This document shows, in pieces, positions 21,141 to 31,044 of a stretch of 64,000 nucleotides of DNA (the first letter of the stretch is position 1; each line of letters starts with the position of its first letter). The stretch comes from Streptomyces sp. TRM49041. GTDB taxonomy: Bacteria > Actinomycetota > Actinomycetes > Streptomycetales > Streptomycetaceae. The position numbers were made by a program, and so were the translations under genes. Below the pieces are notes generated by a model. That model was not told the origin of the DNA, did no database searches, and saw nothing but the letters and a program-made list of their open reading frames with translations. Where the stretch lies: positions 1-64,000 of the forward strand of contig NZ_VSRY01000122.1 of NCBI RefSeq assembly GCF_008271805.1. The letters are read 5' to 3'.

Positions 21141-21269
21141 GAGTTGCTCCTCGTTGAAATGTTGCTCTGTGGTGAGGCCCCGCCGAGTGCGGACGCTCGT
21201 CGCCATTGTTCCGCACGCGCGCGTGCGAAGTGATCCGGGGGGTGTGCCGCGCGGGTCGGTAAGGCCGGG

Positions 21270-21929
21270 TCAGGCACCGTCCGTGGGGTCCTCGCCGCGG
21301 TCCAGGGCCTTCCAGAGGTCTTCGGGCCGGTCGGGGTCGGCGACGCGCCGGGCGCCTCGCGCGCGGGCGCCGCCGTCGCGCTCGTACCGGCCGGACATCG
21401 CGGGCCAGGCGCGGCCGTACCGCAGGGCCAGCAGCCCGGCGACCAGGATCAGCAGGGCCGCCGCGGCGGTCACATAGGGCCAGGCCGTCTGGGTGAGCGC
21501 CTCGGCGCGTGCCGCCGTGTCGCCGGTGGTGCGGGCGGCCGCCTCGTCGAGGGCCGCCCGGTCGGAAGCGCCGAGGAACGCGGCGGTGGCCGCGCCCGCG
21601 CCGCTCAGGGTGAGCAGCAGCGCGACGACGTGCCGGCCGACGCCGCGCGCGGCGAGGACGGCGACGAGGGCGGCGAGCCCGACGATCGCGAGCGCGGTGG
21701 GCGCTCCGGTGACATCGCCTCCGGCGGCGTCCAGGGAGACACTGCCCCCGGCGCCCGTGACCCGGCCCTCGGTCCAGGTCCGGCCCGAGGCGAGGAGCAC
21801 GACGGCGGCTCCCACTCCGCCGAGCAGCAGGGCGACGGCGAGGCTGCGGCGGCCGCCGGTGGCGGTCGCCGCCTCGCCCTGGCCGGTGGCACGGGGCTGG
21901 GGTACGGATGCAGCACTCACGTACGCCAC
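21270..21929 (-). CDS. Trp-biosynthesis-associated membrane protein
   Basis: The 219-residue protein (TIGR02234-like) has four predicted membrane segments (about residues 28-47, 77-95, 101-120, 150-170) and a charged C-terminal tail. The family is conserved next to trpE in actinobacteria; its biochemical role is not known. The gene follows trpE by 14 bp. The start is uncertain: GTG 21929 is given, GTG 21920 is equally plausible. Confidence 0.75.
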   Translation of the reverse strand: MAYVSAASVPQPRATGQGEAATATGGRRSLAVALLLGGVGAAVVLLASGRTWTEGRVTGAGGSVSLDAAGGDVTGAPTALAIVGLAALVAVLAARGVGRHVVALLLTLSGAGAATAAFLGASDRAALDEAAARTTGDTAARAEALTQTAWPYVTAAAALLILVAGLLALRYGRAWPAMSGRYERDGGARARGARRVADPDRPEDLWKALDRGEDPTDGA

Positions 21930-21943
21930 TATCCCTTATGCCC

Positions 21944-23434
21944 TCAGACTCGGTTCATCCGGTTGGCGGTGTGTACGGCGCGGAGCACCGCCGCCGCCTT
22001 GTTGCGGCACTCGGTGTCCTCGGCGACCGGGTCGGAGTCCGCGACGACCCCGGCGCCCGCCTGGACGTAGGCGGTGCCGTCGCGGAGCAGCGCGGTGCGG
22101 ATGGCGATCGCCGTGTCGGAGTCGCCCGCGAAGTCCAGGTAGCCGACGGCGCCGCCGTACAGGCCGCGCCTGGTGGGCTCCAGTTCCTCGATGATCTGCA
22201 TGGCGCGCGGCTTGGGGGCACCGGACAGGGTGCCGGCGGGGAAGCAGGCGGTCAGTACGTCGAAGGCGGTGCGGCCCTCGGCGACCTGGCCGGTGACGGT
22301 CGAGACGATGTGCATGACGTGCGAGTACCGCTCGATCGACATGAAGTCGACGACCTCGACGGAGCCCGGTCGGCAGACCCGGCCCAGGTCGTTGCGGCCG
22401 AGGTCGACGAGCATGAGGTGCTCGGCGCGCTCCTTGGGGTCGGCGATCAGCTCGTCGGCGAGGGCCTGGTCCTCCTGCGGGGTGGCCCCGCGCGGGCGCG
22501 TACCGGCGATCGGGTGCACCATCGCGCGCCCGTCCTCGACCTTGACCAGTGCTTCCGGGCTGGAGCCGACGACGTCGAACCCGTCGAAGCGGAACAGGTA
22601 CATGTACGGGGACGGGTTGGTGGCCCGCAGGACCCGGTAGACGTCCAGCGCGCTCGCCGTGCAGGGGGTCTCGAAGCGCTGCGACGGGACGACCTGGAAT
22701 GCCTCGCCGGCCCGGATGCGCTCCTTGATGTCCTCGACGGCGCCCTGGTACGCCTCGCCGCCCCACAGGGCCGTGGAGTCGGGCAGTTCGGAGGGCGGCA
22801 GGACTGCGGAGGCCGACTCGGCGGGCTTGGTGAGGTCGGCCTGCATGGCGTCGAGGCGGGCGACGGCGTCCGCGTACGCCTCGTCGACGCCGGTGTCGAG
22901 GTCGTTGTGGTTGATCGCGTTGGCGATCAGCAGGACCGTGCCGTCCCAGTGGTCGAGGACCGCGAGGTCCGAGGTCAGCAGCATGGTCAGCTCGGGCAGC
23001 CGCAGGTCGTCGGTGCCGTGGTCGCCGATGCGCTCCAGGCGGCGCACGACGTCGTAGCCGAGGTAGCCGACCATTCCGCCGGTGAAGGGCGGCATCCCGG
23101 AGGCCAGGTCGCGGGGGGTGTGCAGGGCCTCCACGGTGGCGCGCAGGGCACGCAGCGGGTCTCCGTCGACCGGGACGCCGACGGGCGGGGTGCCGAGCCA
23201 GTGGGCCTGGCCGTCCCGCACCGTCAAGGTGGCCGCGCTGCGGACGCCGACGAAGGAGTACCGGGACCAGGAGCCGAGGCCGTTCTCGGCGGACTCCAGG
23301 AGGAACGTCCCGGGGCGTTCGGCGGCGAGCTTGCGGTAGAGGCCGACCGGGGTGTCGCCGTCCGCGAGCAGACGGCGGCTGACGGGGATCACTCGGCGGT
23401 CGGCCGCCAGCTTGCGGAAGGTCTCGAGATCCAT
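21944..23434 (-). CDS. trpE: Anthranilate synthase component I
   Basis: The 496-residue enzyme makes anthranilate from chorismate using ammonia from a TrpG subunit that is not encoded in this window. C-terminal chorismate-binding motifs are complete: [35 protein letters not shown] and [20 protein letters not shown]. The N-terminal feedback region ([19 protein letters not shown]) is also present. It lies 11 bp after hisI, so it is co-transcribed with a histidine gene. No Trp-codon leader peptide is seen before it. Confidence 0.97.
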   Translation of the reverse strand: MDLETFRKLAADRRVIPVSRRLLADGDTPVGLYRKLAAERPGTFLLESAENGLGSWSRYSFVGVRSAATLTVRDGQAHWLGTPPVGVPVDGDPLRALRATVEALHTPRDLASGMPPFTGGMVGYLGYDVVRRLERIGDHGTDDLRLPELTMLLTSDLAVLDHWDGTVLLIANAINHNDLDTGVDEAYADAVARLDAMQADLTKPAESASAVLPPSELPDSTALWGGEAYQGAVEDIKERIRAGEAFQVVPSQRFETPCTASALDVYRVLRATNPSPYMYLFRFDGFDVVGSSPEALVKVEDGRAMVHPIAGTRPRGATPQEDQALADELIADPKERAEHLMLVDLGRNDLGRVCRPGSVEVVDFMSIERYSHVMHIVSTVTGQVAEGRTAFDVLTACFPAGTLSGAPKPRAMQIIEELEPTRRGLYGGAVGYLDFAGDSDTAIAIRTALLRDGTAYVQAGAGVVADSDPVAEDTECRNKAAAVLRAVHTANRMNRV

Positions 23435-23445
23435 GGCGCCCGACC

Positions 23446-23796
23446 TTACTTGCCCAGGGGGAGCACGTCAGCGTCGAAGCAGGTCCGGGCGCCGGTGTGG
23501 CAGGCGGCTCCGACCTGGTCGACCTTGACCAGGACGGTGTCGGCGTCGCAGTCGAGGGCGACGGACTTGACGTGCTGGAAGTGGCCGGAGGTGTCGCCCT
23601 TGACCCAGTACTCCCGGCGGCTGCGCGACCAGTAGGTGCAGCGGCCGGTGGTGAGGGTGCGGTGCAGGGCCTCGTCGTCCATCCAGCCGAGCATGAGCAC
23701 CTCGCCGGTGTCGTACTGCTGGGCGATGGCCGGAACCAGCCCGTCGGGGCTGCGCTTGAGACGGGCGGCGATGGCCGGGTCGAGATTGCTGGTCAT
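23446..23796 (-). CDS. hisI: Phosphoribosyl-AMP cyclohydrolase
   Basis: The 116-residue enzyme opens the purine ring of PR-AMP in histidine synthesis. Metal-binding residues are in DCDADT and [12 protein letters not shown] near the C-terminus, and [11 protein letters not shown] with [16 protein letters not shown] are typical. It is the monofunctional form (no HisE part). It is the first gene of the hisI-trpE group and diverges from the gene at 23880. Confidence 0.96.
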   Translation of the reverse strand: MTSNLDPAIAARLKRSPDGLVPAIAQQYDTGEVLMLGWMDDEALHRTLTTGRCTYWSRSRREYWVKGDTSGHFQHVKSVALDCDADTVLVKVDQVGAACHTGARTCFDADVLPLGK

Positions 23797-23879
23797 GCCG
23801 CCATTGTGCCGCGCCGTACGGGGTCCTCCCGGCCGTGTCCACTGGGCGGACCGGGGTGGGCCCCCGTACGCTGGCGGAC

Positions 23880-24512
23880 ATGTCGACCCATGCGAAGCGT
23901 GAACGCCTGCTGCTGGCCGATCTGTTGGAGGCGGCGGGCCCGGACGCCCCGACCTTGTGCGACAGCTGGACGACCCGGGAGCTGGCGGCCCACATGGTGG
24001 TCCGTGAGCGCCGCCCCGACGCGGCGGCCGGTGTGCTGCTCGCCCCGCTGCGGGAACGCCTGGAACGGGTTCAGGCGGAGTTCGCCGCGAAGCCGTACGA
24101 GGAGCTGATCCAGCTGATCCGCACGGGGCCGCCGAAGATGTCCCCCTTCTCGATCAAGCAGGTCGACGAGGGGGCGAACACCGTCGAGTTCTACATCCAC
24201 ACCGAGGACGTACGGCGGGCCCAGTCCGACTGGACGCCGCGGGAGATCGACCCGGTGTTCGCGGACGCCCTGTGGTCCCGCCTGGAGAAGCTGGCCCGGC
24301 TGGCGGGGCGCCGCTCCCCGGTGGGCCTCGTCGTCCGCCGCCCGAACGGGCAGACGGCCGTCGCCCACCGCGGCACCCCGGTCGTCACGGTCACCGGCGA
24401 GCCGGGCGAGCTGGCCCTGTTCCTCTACGGCCGCCAGGGGTCCGCCCGCGTGGAGATCGACGGCGACAAGGAACCGGTCGCCCGTCTCCTGGAGGCCAAG
24501 CTCGGCATCTGA
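23880..24512 (+). CDS. TIGR03085-type DinB/maleylpyruvate-isomerase-like protein
   Basis: The 210-residue protein has the N-terminal four-helix mycothiol-dependent fold ([19 protein letters not shown], with a metal-binding His) and a second conserved block [12 protein letters not shown]. It belongs to a family of predicted metal-binding proteins of actinobacteria that may use mycothiol; the substrate is unknown. It interrupts the minus-strand his/trp genes. Confidence 0.8.
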   Translation: MSTHAKRERLLLADLLEAAGPDAPTLCDSWTTRELAAHMVVRERRPDAAAGVLLAPLRERLERVQAEFAAKPYEELIQLIRTGPPKMSPFSIKQVDEGANTVEFYIHTEDVRRAQSDWTPREIDPVFADALWSRLEKLARLAGRRSPVGLVVRRPNGQTAVAHRGTPVVTVTGEPGELALFLYGRQGSARVEIDGDKEPVARLLEAKLGI

Positions 24513-24578
24513 GGGGCCGTTGTCGGTGGGGGCGGGCATGATCGGACGTACGCAGCCCATCGCGGAGAGGACGGTCCG

Positions 24579-24983
24579 ATGCTCAGAATCGCGATGACCA
24601 GTGTGTACGTGGACGACGAGCAGAAGGCCCACGCGTTCTACACCGACGTGCTCGGCTTCGAGACCCGCACCCACATCGATCTGGGCGGTGCCCTCTTCAT
24701 CACGGTCGGCGCCCCGGGCCAGGACGTGGAGCTCCTGCTGGAGCCCGGCGACAGCCCGGTGGCCCGCCAGTACACGAAGGGCCTCCGGGACGCCGGTCTG
24801 CCCTGCATCGTCTTCGCCGTCGACGACCTGTGGGCGGAGTACGAGCGCCTGAAGGGCCTGGGTGTCACGTTCACCCAGGAGCCGGCCGAACAGGGCCCGG
24901 TCCTGACCGCCGTCCTGGACGACACCGTCGGCAACCTGATCCAGCTGGCCGAGCCCTTGGGGACGGTCCCGAACGGCTCGTAG
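24579..24983 (+). CDS. VOC-family (glyoxalase-like) protein
   Basis: The 134-residue protein has two beta-alpha-beta-beta-beta units (about residues 3-60 and 68-125). Candidate metal ligands are His in KAHAFYTDVLGF, Glu in VELLLEP and Glu near the end. The family includes glyoxalases, dioxygenases and antibiotic-binding proteins; the specific function is not readable. It has a good ribosome site (GGAGAGGA) and converges on hisF with only 5 bp between stops and no hairpin. Confidence 0.85.
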   Translation: MLRIAMTSVYVDDEQKAHAFYTDVLGFETRTHIDLGGALFITVGAPGQDVELLLEPGDSPVARQYTKGLRDAGLPCIVFAVDDLWAEYERLKGLGVTFTQEPAEQGPVLTAVLDDTVGNLIQLAEPLGTVPNGS

Positions 24984-24988
24984 GGGCT

Positions 24989-25759
24989 CTACCGGACGGG
25001 GTGCCCCGCCTCGCGGAGCGCGGACTTCACCTGCGGGATGCGCAGATCCCCGAAGTGGAAGACCGAGGCGGCCAGCACGGCATCCGCCCCCGCCTCGATG
25101 GCGGGCGGAAAGTCGGCGAGCCGCCCGGCCCCGCCGGAGGCGATCACCGGCACGGTGACGAGCCGCCGCACCGCCGTGATCATCTCGGTGTCGTAGCCGT
25201 CCTTCGTCCCGTCCGCGTCCATGGAGTTCAGCAGGATCTCCCCCGCCCCCAGCTCTGCGGCCCGGTGCGCCCACTCGACGGCGTCGATGCCGGTCCCGCG
25301 GCGCCCACCGTGCGTGGTGACCTCGAAGCCGGACGGCGTGCCGGTGCCCTCGGGGCACCGCCGGGCGTCCACGGACAGCACGAGCACCTGGCTGCCGAAC
25401 CGCTCGGCGATCTCCCGGATCAGCTCGGGCCGGGCGATCGCCGCCGTGTTGACGCCGACCTTGTCCGCCCCGGCGCGGAGCAGCTTGTCGACGTCCTCGG
25501 CGCTGCGCACCCCGCCGCCGACGGTGAGCGGGATGAACACCTGCTCGGCGGTGCGGCGCACCACGTCGTAGGTGGTCTCGCGGTTGCCCGACGACGCGGT
25601 GATGTCGAGAAACGTCAGCTCGTCGGCGCCCTCGGCGTCGTACAGCTTGGCCATCTCGACGGGGTCGCCGGCGTCGCGCAGGTTCTGGAAGTTGACGCCC
25701 TTGACGACGCGGCCGTTGTCCACGTCCAGGCAGGGGATGACTCGGACCGCGAGGCTCAT
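24989..25759 (-). CDS. hisF: Imidazole glycerol phosphate synthase cyclase subunit
   Basis: The 256-residue TIM barrel joins ammonia from HisH to PRFAR. The two catalytic Asp residues are in [17 protein letters not shown] (residue 12) and [15 protein letters not shown] (about 131). Phosphate-binding loops VGGGVRS and ASGGAG are present. Its ATG overlaps the stop of the RidA-like gene (ATGA). Confidence 0.97.
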   Translation of the reverse strand: MSLAVRVIPCLDVDNGRVVKGVNFQNLRDAGDPVEMAKLYDAEGADELTFLDITASSGNRETTYDVVRRTAEQVFIPLTVGGGVRSAEDVDKLLRAGADKVGVNTAAIARPELIREIAERFGSQVLVLSVDARRCPEGTGTPSGFEVTTHGGRRGTGIDAVEWAHRAAELGAGEILLNSMDADGTKDGYDTEMITAVRRLVTVPVIASGGAGRLADFPPAIEAGADAVLAASVFHFGDLRIPQVKSALREAGHPVR

Positions 25760-26163
25760 GCCGCGGCACCTCCGTTCGTCCGGTACGCCTCGACCTCGAC
25801 CTCGACGACCAGCCGGGGGTCGACGAAGCCGGAGACGATGAGCATCGAGGCGGCGGGGCGGACGGAGTCGAACAGCTCCTTGTGAGCGCGGCCGACCTCC
25901 TCCACGTCCCGCGCGTGGGTGATGTACATACGGGTGCGGACCACGTCCGCCGGGCCGAGGCCGAGCTGCTTCAGCGCCTCGAAGGCCACGTTGAAGGAAT
26001 TGACCGTCTGCTCGTACGGGCCGCCGTCGACGATCGCGCCGTCCTCGACGGAGGTGCAGCCGGATACCAGGACGAGGCCGTTCGGCAGTCGCACCGCGCG
26101 GGAGTAGCCGAACTGCTCCTCCCAGGGAGCGCCGGTGACGACCTTGCGTACGGCGTCGGTCAT
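25756..26163 (-). CDS. RidA-family protein
   Basis: The 135-residue protein has the YjgF/YER057c/UK114 fold: N-terminal [20 protein letters not shown], central [20 protein letters not shown] with the conserved substrate Arg, and C-terminal [13 protein letters not shown]. RidA proteins hydrolyse reactive enamines or imines. It is tightly packed between priA and hisF with ATGA overlaps on both sides, so it probably serves this pathway or protects PLP enzymes nearby (inference). Confidence 0.9.
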   Translation of the reverse strand: MTDAVRKVVTGAPWEEQFGYSRAVRLPNGLVLVSGCTSVEDGAIVDGGPYEQTVNSFNVAFEALKQLGLGPADVVRTRMYITHARDVEEVGRAHKELFDSVRPAASMLIVSGFVDPRLVVEVEVEAYRTNGGAAA

Positions 26164-26885
26164 GCGGACACCGCCGCGAGGGCTTCCTCGAGGGTGAACG
26201 CCTTGGCGTACAGGGCCTTGCCGACGATGGCGCCCTCGACGCCCAGCGGGACGAGCTCGGCGATGGCGCGCAGGTCTGCGAGCGAGGAGACACCGCCGGA
26301 GGCGACGACGGGCCGGTCGGTGGCGGCGCAGACGTTGCGCAGGAGGTCGAGGTTGGGGCCCTGGAGGGTGCCGTCCTTGGCGATGTCGGTGACGACGTAC
26401 CGCGCGCAGCCCTCGGAGTTGAGGCGCTCCAGCGTCTCGTACAGGTCGCCGCCGTCGCGGGTCCAGCCGCGGCCGCGCAGGGTGGTGCCGCGCACGTCGA
26501 GGCCGACGGCGATCTTGTCGCCGTGCTCGGCGATGACCTTGGCGACCCACTCGGGGGTCTCCAGGGCGGCGGTGCCGAGGTTGACACGGGTGCAGCCGGT
26601 GGCGAGCGCGGCCGCCAGGGAGGCGTCGTCGCGGATGCCGCCGGAGAGCTCGACCTTGATGTCCATGGCCCGGGCCACTTCGGCGATCAGCTCGCGGTTG
26701 TCGCCGGTGCCGAACGCGGCGTCGAGGTCGACCAGGTGGAGCCACTCGGCGCCCGCGCGCTGCCAGGCCAGGGCCGCCTCCAGGGGGGAGCCGTAGGACG
26801 TCTCCGTGCCGGACTCGCCATGGACGAGCCGTACGGCCTGGCCGTTCCGGACGTCGACGGCGGGGAGGAGTTCGAGCTTGGTCAT
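26160..26885 (-). CDS. priA: Bifunctional HisA/TrpF isomerase PriA
   Basis: The 241-residue TIM barrel isomerises both ProFAR (histidine) and phosphoribosylanthranilate (tryptophan). The first catalytic Asp is residue 11 in [18 protein letters not shown], as in the characterised S. coelicolor enzyme; the second is in [14 protein letters not shown]. No separate trpF is in the window, as expected for actinobacteria. ATG 26885 is preferred over the longer frame because the family begins [11 protein letters not shown]. Confidence 0.96.
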   Translation of the reverse strand: MTKLELLPAVDVRNGQAVRLVHGESGTETSYGSPLEAALAWQRAGAEWLHLVDLDAAFGTGDNRELIAEVARAMDIKVELSGGIRDDASLAAALATGCTRVNLGTAALETPEWVAKVIAEHGDKIAVGLDVRGTTLRGRGWTRDGGDLYETLERLNSEGCARYVVTDIAKDGTLQGPNLDLLRNVCAATDRPVVASGGVSSLADLRAIAELVPLGVEGAIVGKALYAKAFTLEEALAAVSA

Positions 26886-26928
26886 CTCAGCGGTCCTGGT
26901 CTCTCGCAGCGTTCGGTGGGTCGGAGGG

Positions 26929-27573
26929 TCAGAAGGTGTGGAGCCAGTTGGTGAGCAGCTGGGCCCCGGCGTCACCGGACTTCTCCGGGTGGAACTGGGT
27001 CGCCCACAGGGCCCCGTTCTCCACGGCGGCGACGAACCGCTCGCCGTGCGTCGCCCAGGTGACCTTGGGGGCGCGCATCAGGGGGTTGGCGGTCTCCATG
27101 CTCCAGCCGGTCACGGCGTAGGAGTGCACGAAGTAGAACCGGGCGTCGGCGTCCACCCCGGCGAACAGCTCGCTGTCCTCGGGGGTCTCGACGGTGTTCC
27201 AGCCCATGTGCGGGATGACCGGGGCCTTGAGCGGGCCGACCGTGCCGGGCCACTCGTCGAGGCCCTCTGTCTCGACGCCGTGCTCGATGCCGCGCGCGAA
27301 AAGGATCTGCATGCCGACGCAGATGCCCATGACGGGCCGGCCGCCGGAGAGCCTGCGTTCGACGATCCAGTCGCCGCGGGCCTCCTTGAGCCCGGCCATG
27401 CACGCGGAGAAGGCGCCGACGCCGGGGACGAGCAGCCCGTCGGCGTTCATGGCCTTGTCGTAGTCGCGGGTGATCTCGACATCGGCCCCTACGCGCGCGA
27501 GGGCGCGCTCGGCGGAGCGGATGTTGCCGAATCCGTAGTCGAAGACGACGACTTTCCTGGCGTTGGCGGTCAT
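26929..27573 (-). CDS. hisH: Imidazole glycerol phosphate synthase glutaminase subunit
   Basis: The 214-residue class I amidotransferase supplies ammonia to HisF. The Cys nucleophile is in [10 protein letters not shown] (about residue 82), and the His/Glu pair is in [12 protein letters not shown] 27573 is chosen because the family begins at [14 protein letters not shown] and AGGGGA lies upstream. It overlaps the stop of the small membrane protein gene by ATGA. Confidence 0.97.
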   Translation of the reverse strand: MTANARKVVVFDYGFGNIRSAERALARVGADVEITRDYDKAMNADGLLVPGVGAFSACMAGLKEARGDWIVERRLSGGRPVMGICVGMQILFARGIEHGVETEGLDEWPGTVGPLKAPVIPHMGWNTVETPEDSELFAGVDADARFYFVHSYAVTGWSMETANPLMRAPKVTWATHGERFVAAVENGALWATQFHPEKSGDAGAQLLTNWLHTF

Positions 27574-27737
27574 TCCCAGATCCCCTGAATACGCAGGACG
27601 CCGGCGAGCAGGCACATCCCGGAGGCGACGGCGAGCAGGACGACGACGCCCTTGGGCAGCTGCTGCTTGGTGAAGGAGTACACGCCGCCGGCCAGGAAGA
27701 GGCCCACGACGATGAGGACGGTGGACAGCCCGGTCAC
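27570..27737 (-). CDS. Small two-segment membrane protein in the his operon
   Basis: The 55-residue protein starts at GTG with GAGGGG five bases upstream. Two hydrophobic segments (about residues 5-20 and 31-48, [20 protein letters not shown]) flank a short basic loop SFTKQQLPK. No family is recognised. It overlaps the mini-ORF upstream (GTGA) and hisH downstream (ATGA), so it is well placed to be translated. Confidence 0.65.
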   Translation of the reverse strand: MTGLSTVLIVVGLFLAGGVYSFTKQQLPKGVVVLLAVASGMCLLAGVLRIQGIWE

Positions 27738-27859
27738 AGCATCCCCTCGTTCTCCCCCGAGGCCTTCGGCCCGGGGGTGCGCCCGTCTCCGCCCGTGCGG
27801 CGCGGAGGTGCGGGCATCACCGTCGTCCGCGGCCCGGCGGCCGTGCGCGCGCCGCTCAC
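27734..27859 (-). CDS. Mini-ORF coupled to hisB
   Basis: The 41-residue ORF starts at a GTG overlapping the hisB stop (GTGA) and stops over the GTG of the next small gene (GTGA). The product is Pro/Gly/Arg-rich with no domain ([20 protein letters not shown]). The exact overlaps argue for translation, but the composition could equally be noncoding. Confidence 0.4.
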   Translation of the reverse strand: MSGARTAAGPRTTVMPAPPRRTGGDGRTPGPKASGENEGML

Positions 27860-28449
27860 AGCGCGCCCTTCGTCGACGGCAGGATGCCGACCGCCCGCGG
27901 GTCGCGCTCGGAGGCGTACCGCAAAGCGCGGGCGAGGGCCTTGAACTGGCACTCCACGATGTGGTGGGCGTTGCGCCCGTAGGGCACGTGGACGTGCAGC
28001 GCGATCTGGGCCTGGGCGACGAACGACTCCAGGATGTGCCGGGTCATCGTCGTATCGTAAGAGCCGATCATCGGCGCCATGTTCTCGGGCTCGGTGTGCA
28101 CCAGGTACGGGCGGCCGGAGAGGTCGACGGTGACCTGGGCGAGGGACTCGTCCAGCGGGACCGTGCAGTTGCCGAAGCGGTAGATGCCCACCTTGTCGCC
28201 GAGGGCCTGCCTGAAGGCGGCGCCCAGCGCGAGCGCGGTGTCCTCGATGGTGTGGTGCGAGTCGATGTGGAGGTCGCCGTCCGTCTTGACCGTGAGGTCG
28301 AACAGCCCGTGGCGGCCGAGCTGGTCGAGCATGTGGTCGTAGAAGCCGACGCCGGTGGAGACGTCGACCTTGCCGGTGCCGTCGAGGTCGATCTCGACGA
28401 CTACGGACGTCTCCTTCGTGGTGCGCTCGACCCGTCCTACGCGGCTCAT
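27856..28449 (-). CDS. hisB: Imidazoleglycerol-phosphate dehydratase
   Basis: The 197-residue Mn-dependent enzyme dehydrates IGP. Metal-binding motifs are DLHIDSHHTIEDTALALG (about residue 66) and GRNAHHIVECQFKALARAL (about 157). It is the monofunctional form without a phosphatase domain. The start overlaps the hisC stop (TGATG). Confidence 0.97.
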   Translation of the reverse strand: MSRVGRVERTTKETSVVVEIDLDGTGKVDVSTGVGFYDHMLDQLGRHGLFDLTVKTDGDLHIDSHHTIEDTALALGAAFRQALGDKVGIYRFGNCTVPLDESLAQVTVDLSGRPYLVHTEPENMAPMIGSYDTTMTRHILESFVAQAQIALHVHVPYGRNAHHIVECQFKALARALRYASERDPRAVGILPSTKGAL

Positions 28450-29567
28450 CAGCTGTGCTCCTTCTTCAGTGCGCGAACCGCATCCAGGAACGCGTCGTTC
28501 TCTTCGGGCGTGCCGGCGGTGACCCGCAGCCGGCCGGGTACGCCGTTGTCGCGGACCAGGACGCCGTGGTCGAGGATCTTCCGCCATACGGCGTGAGCGC
28601 CGCCCTCGCCGTCGAACCGTCCGAACTGGACGAAGTTGGCGTCCGACTCGGTGACCTCGTAGCCGATGGCGCGCAGCTCGGCGACGAGGCGGTCCCGCTC
28701 GGACTTGAGGTGTTCGACGTACCCCAGAAGCGTATCGGTGTGTTCGAGTGCGGCGAGCGCGGTGGCCTGCGTGACGGCGGAGAGGTGGTACGGCAGGCGG
28801 ACCAGCTGTACGGCGTCGACGACGGCGGGGTGGGCGGCGAGGTAGCCGAGGCGCAGTCCGGCGGCGCCGAACGCCTTGGACATGGTGCGGGAGATCACCA
28901 GGTGCGGGCGGCCCTCGATGAGCGGCAGCAGCGACGGGCGGTGGCTGAATTCCACATACGCCTCGTCGACCACCACCAGGGAGGGCTTGGCGGCCTGGGC
29001 CGCCTCGTACAGGGCGAGGACGGTGTCGGCGTCGACCGCGGTGCCGGTGGGGTTGTTGGGGGAGGTGATGAACAGCACGTCCGGGCGGTGCCGGGCGATG
29101 GCGTCCGCGGCGGCGGCCACGTCGAGGCCGAAGTCGTCGCGGCGGGGGCCGGAGATCCAGCCGGTGCCGGTTCCGCGCGAGATCAGGCCGTGCATCGAGT
29201 ACGAGGGCTCGAAGCCCATCGCGATACGGCCGGGCCCGCCGAAGGTCTGGAGCAGCTGCTGGAGCACCTCGTTGGAGCCGTTGGCCGCCCATACCTGGCT
29301 CATACCGACCTCGTGGCCGGTGGTGCGGGTGAGGTAGCGGGCGAGCTCGGTGCGGAGTTCGACTGCGTCGCGGTCGGGGTAGCGGTTGAGCTCGCGCGCG
29401 GCCTCGCGGACGCGCTCGGCGATCCGCTCGACGAGCGGCTCGGGCAGCGGGTACGGGTTCTCGTTGGTGTTGAGGCGTACGGGTACGTCGAGCTGCGGCG
29501 CGCCGTAGGGCGACTTGCCGCGCAGTTCGTCGCGGATGGGCAGGTCGTCGATGCGCACGTCGGTCAC
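28449..29567 (-). CDS. hisC: Histidinol-phosphate aminotransferase
   Basis: The 372-residue PLP enzyme of fold type I has the PLP lysine in [17 protein letters not shown] (about residue 232), [10 protein letters not shown] (about 172) and the C-terminal Arg in [14 protein letters not shown]. It starts at a GTG that overlaps the hisD stop (GTGA). Confidence 0.97.
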   Translation of the reverse strand: MTDVRIDDLPIRDELRGKSPYGAPQLDVPVRLNTNENPYPLPEPLVERIAERVREAARELNRYPDRDAVELRTELARYLTRTTGHEVGMSQVWAANGSNEVLQQLLQTFGGPGRIAMGFEPSYSMHGLISRGTGTGWISGPRRDDFGLDVAAAADAIARHRPDVLFITSPNNPTGTAVDADTVLALYEAAQAAKPSLVVVDEAYVEFSHRPSLLPLIEGRPHLVISRTMSKAFGAAGLRLGYLAAHPAVVDAVQLVRLPYHLSAVTQATALAALEHTDTLLGYVEHLKSERDRLVAELRAIGYEVTESDANFVQFGRFDGEGGAHAVWRKILDHGVLVRDNGVPGRLRVTAGTPEENDAFLDAVRALKKEHS

Positions 29568-30886
29568 TGCTGCGGCACCTTCCAGTCGAACCGCGCCTTC
29601 ATGGCCGCCCCGTGCGCCGGCAGGTCCTCGGCCTCGGCGAGGGTGACCACGTGGTGGGCGACCTCGGCGAGGGCGTCGCGCGTGTAGTCCACGATGTGGA
29701 TGCCGCGCAGGAAGGACTGGACGGACAGGCCGGACGAGTGGCAGGCGCAGCCGCCGGTCGGCAGGACGTGGTTGGACCCGGCGCAGTAGTCGCCGAGGGA
29801 GACCGGAGACCAGGGGCCGACGAAGATCGCGCCCGCGTTGCGGACCCGCTGGGCGAGGGCGGCGGCGTCGGCGGTCTGGATCTCCAGGTGCTCGGCGCCG
29901 TAGGCGTCGACCACGCGCAGGCCCTCCTCCATGCCGTCGACGAGGACGACGGCGGACTGCCGGCCGCGCAGCGCGGGCACGATGCGGTCCTCGACGTGCT
30001 TGGTGGCCGCGATCTGCGGCTCCAGCTCCTTCTCGACGGCGTCGGCCAGTTCGGGGGAGTCGGTGACCAGGACGGCGGCGGCGAGCGGGTCGTGCTCGGC
30101 CTGGCTGATCAGGTCGGCGGCGACGTGGACCGGGTCGGCCGTGGCGTCCGCGAGGACCGCGATCTCGGTCGGGCCGGCCTCGGTGTCGATGCCGATGCGG
30201 CCGGTGAAGTACCGCTTGGCCGCGGCGACCCAGATGTTGCCGGGCCCGGTGACCATGTTGGCGGGGGCGCAGCTCTCGGTGCCGTACGCGAACATGGCGA
30301 CGGCCTGGGCGCCGCCCGCGGCGTACACCTCGTCGACGCCGAGGAGCGCGCACGCGGCGAGGATCGTGGGGTGCGGCAGGCCGCCGTGCTCCCGCTGCGG
30401 CGGGGACGCGAGGGCGATGGACTCGACGCCCGCCTCCTGCGCCGGCACGGCGTTCATGATCACCGACGAGGGGTAGACGGAGCGGCCGCCCGGGGCGTAC
30501 AGGCCGACGCGCTCGACCGGCACCCACTTCTCGGTGACCGTGCCGCCCGGCACGACCTGCGTGGTGTGCGAGGAGCGGCGCTGCTCGCGGTGGACGATCC
30601 GGGCGCGCCGGATGGACTCCTCCAGGCCCGCGCGTACGGCCGGGTCGAGCTCGTCCAGGGCGCGGGTCAGCGCGGCGGCCGGAACCCGCACCTGGTCGAG
30701 GGTGACGCCGTCGAACCGCTCGGCGTAGTCGATCAGCGCCGCGTCGCCCCGATGGTGTACGGCCTCGCAGATGGGCCGCACCTTCTCCAGGGCGGCCTCC
30801 ACGTCGAACTCGGCACGGGGCAGCAGGTCGCGCAGGGCGCCACCCTTCGGCAGGGCGTCGCCGCGCAGATCGATTCGTGAGATCAC
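29564..30886 (-). CDS. hisD: Histidinol dehydrogenase
   Basis: The 440-residue zinc/NAD enzyme performs the last two oxidations to histidine. Motifs: [45 protein letters not shown], the zinc-region [10 protein letters not shown] and [16 protein letters not shown] start at 30886. It heads the his gene group; an inverted repeat (30927-30943) lies about 40 bp upstream. Confidence 0.97.
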   Translation of the reverse strand: MISRIDLRGDALPKGGALRDLLPRAEFDVEAALEKVRPICEAVHHRGDAALIDYAERFDGVTLDQVRVPAAALTRALDELDPAVRAGLEESIRRARIVHREQRRSSHTTQVVPGGTVTEKWVPVERVGLYAPGGRSVYPSSVIMNAVPAQEAGVESIALASPPQREHGGLPHPTILAACALLGVDEVYAAGGAQAVAMFAYGTESCAPANMVTGPGNIWVAAAKRYFTGRIGIDTEAGPTEIAVLADATADPVHVAADLISQAEHDPLAAAVLVTDSPELADAVEKELEPQIAATKHVEDRIVPALRGRQSAVVLVDGMEEGLRVVDAYGAEHLEIQTADAAALAQRVRNAGAIFVGPWSPVSLGDYCAGSNHVLPTGGCACHSSGLSVQSFLRGIHIVDYTRDALAEVAHHVVTLAEAEDLPAHGAAMKARFDWKVPQQ

Positions 30887-30926
30887 AGGTCAATTCTCGC
30901 AGACGGCTTCACGCCCCCGTTTCTCC

Positions 30927-30943
30927 GTATCACTGGCTGATAC
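30927..30943. promoter_or_regulatory. Inverted repeat upstream of hisD
   Basis: GTATCACTGGCTGATAC has perfect 6-bp arms and a 5-bp centre. It lies between the divergent hisD and the plus-strand membrane-protein gene, 41 bp from the hisD start, the size and place expected for a repressor operator. No regulator is known from this sequence alone. Confidence 0.4.
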
Positions 30944-31044
30944 ACGCCACACCACCCCTTGGATGTCACACCTGACCGTTAGCGTTCAGTCCATTACTCA
31001 GCGGGAAGAACAGTTGTACGAACAGGGGAAGCGAGGGGGCGGCA

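Noticed and set aside
20170..21216. In-frame N-terminal extension of trpC far upstream
   Set aside because: The frame is open, but the extension overlaps the DUF2752 and HGxxPAAW genes and is not part of any known TrpC. The family start VSVLDEII fits GTG 20169.
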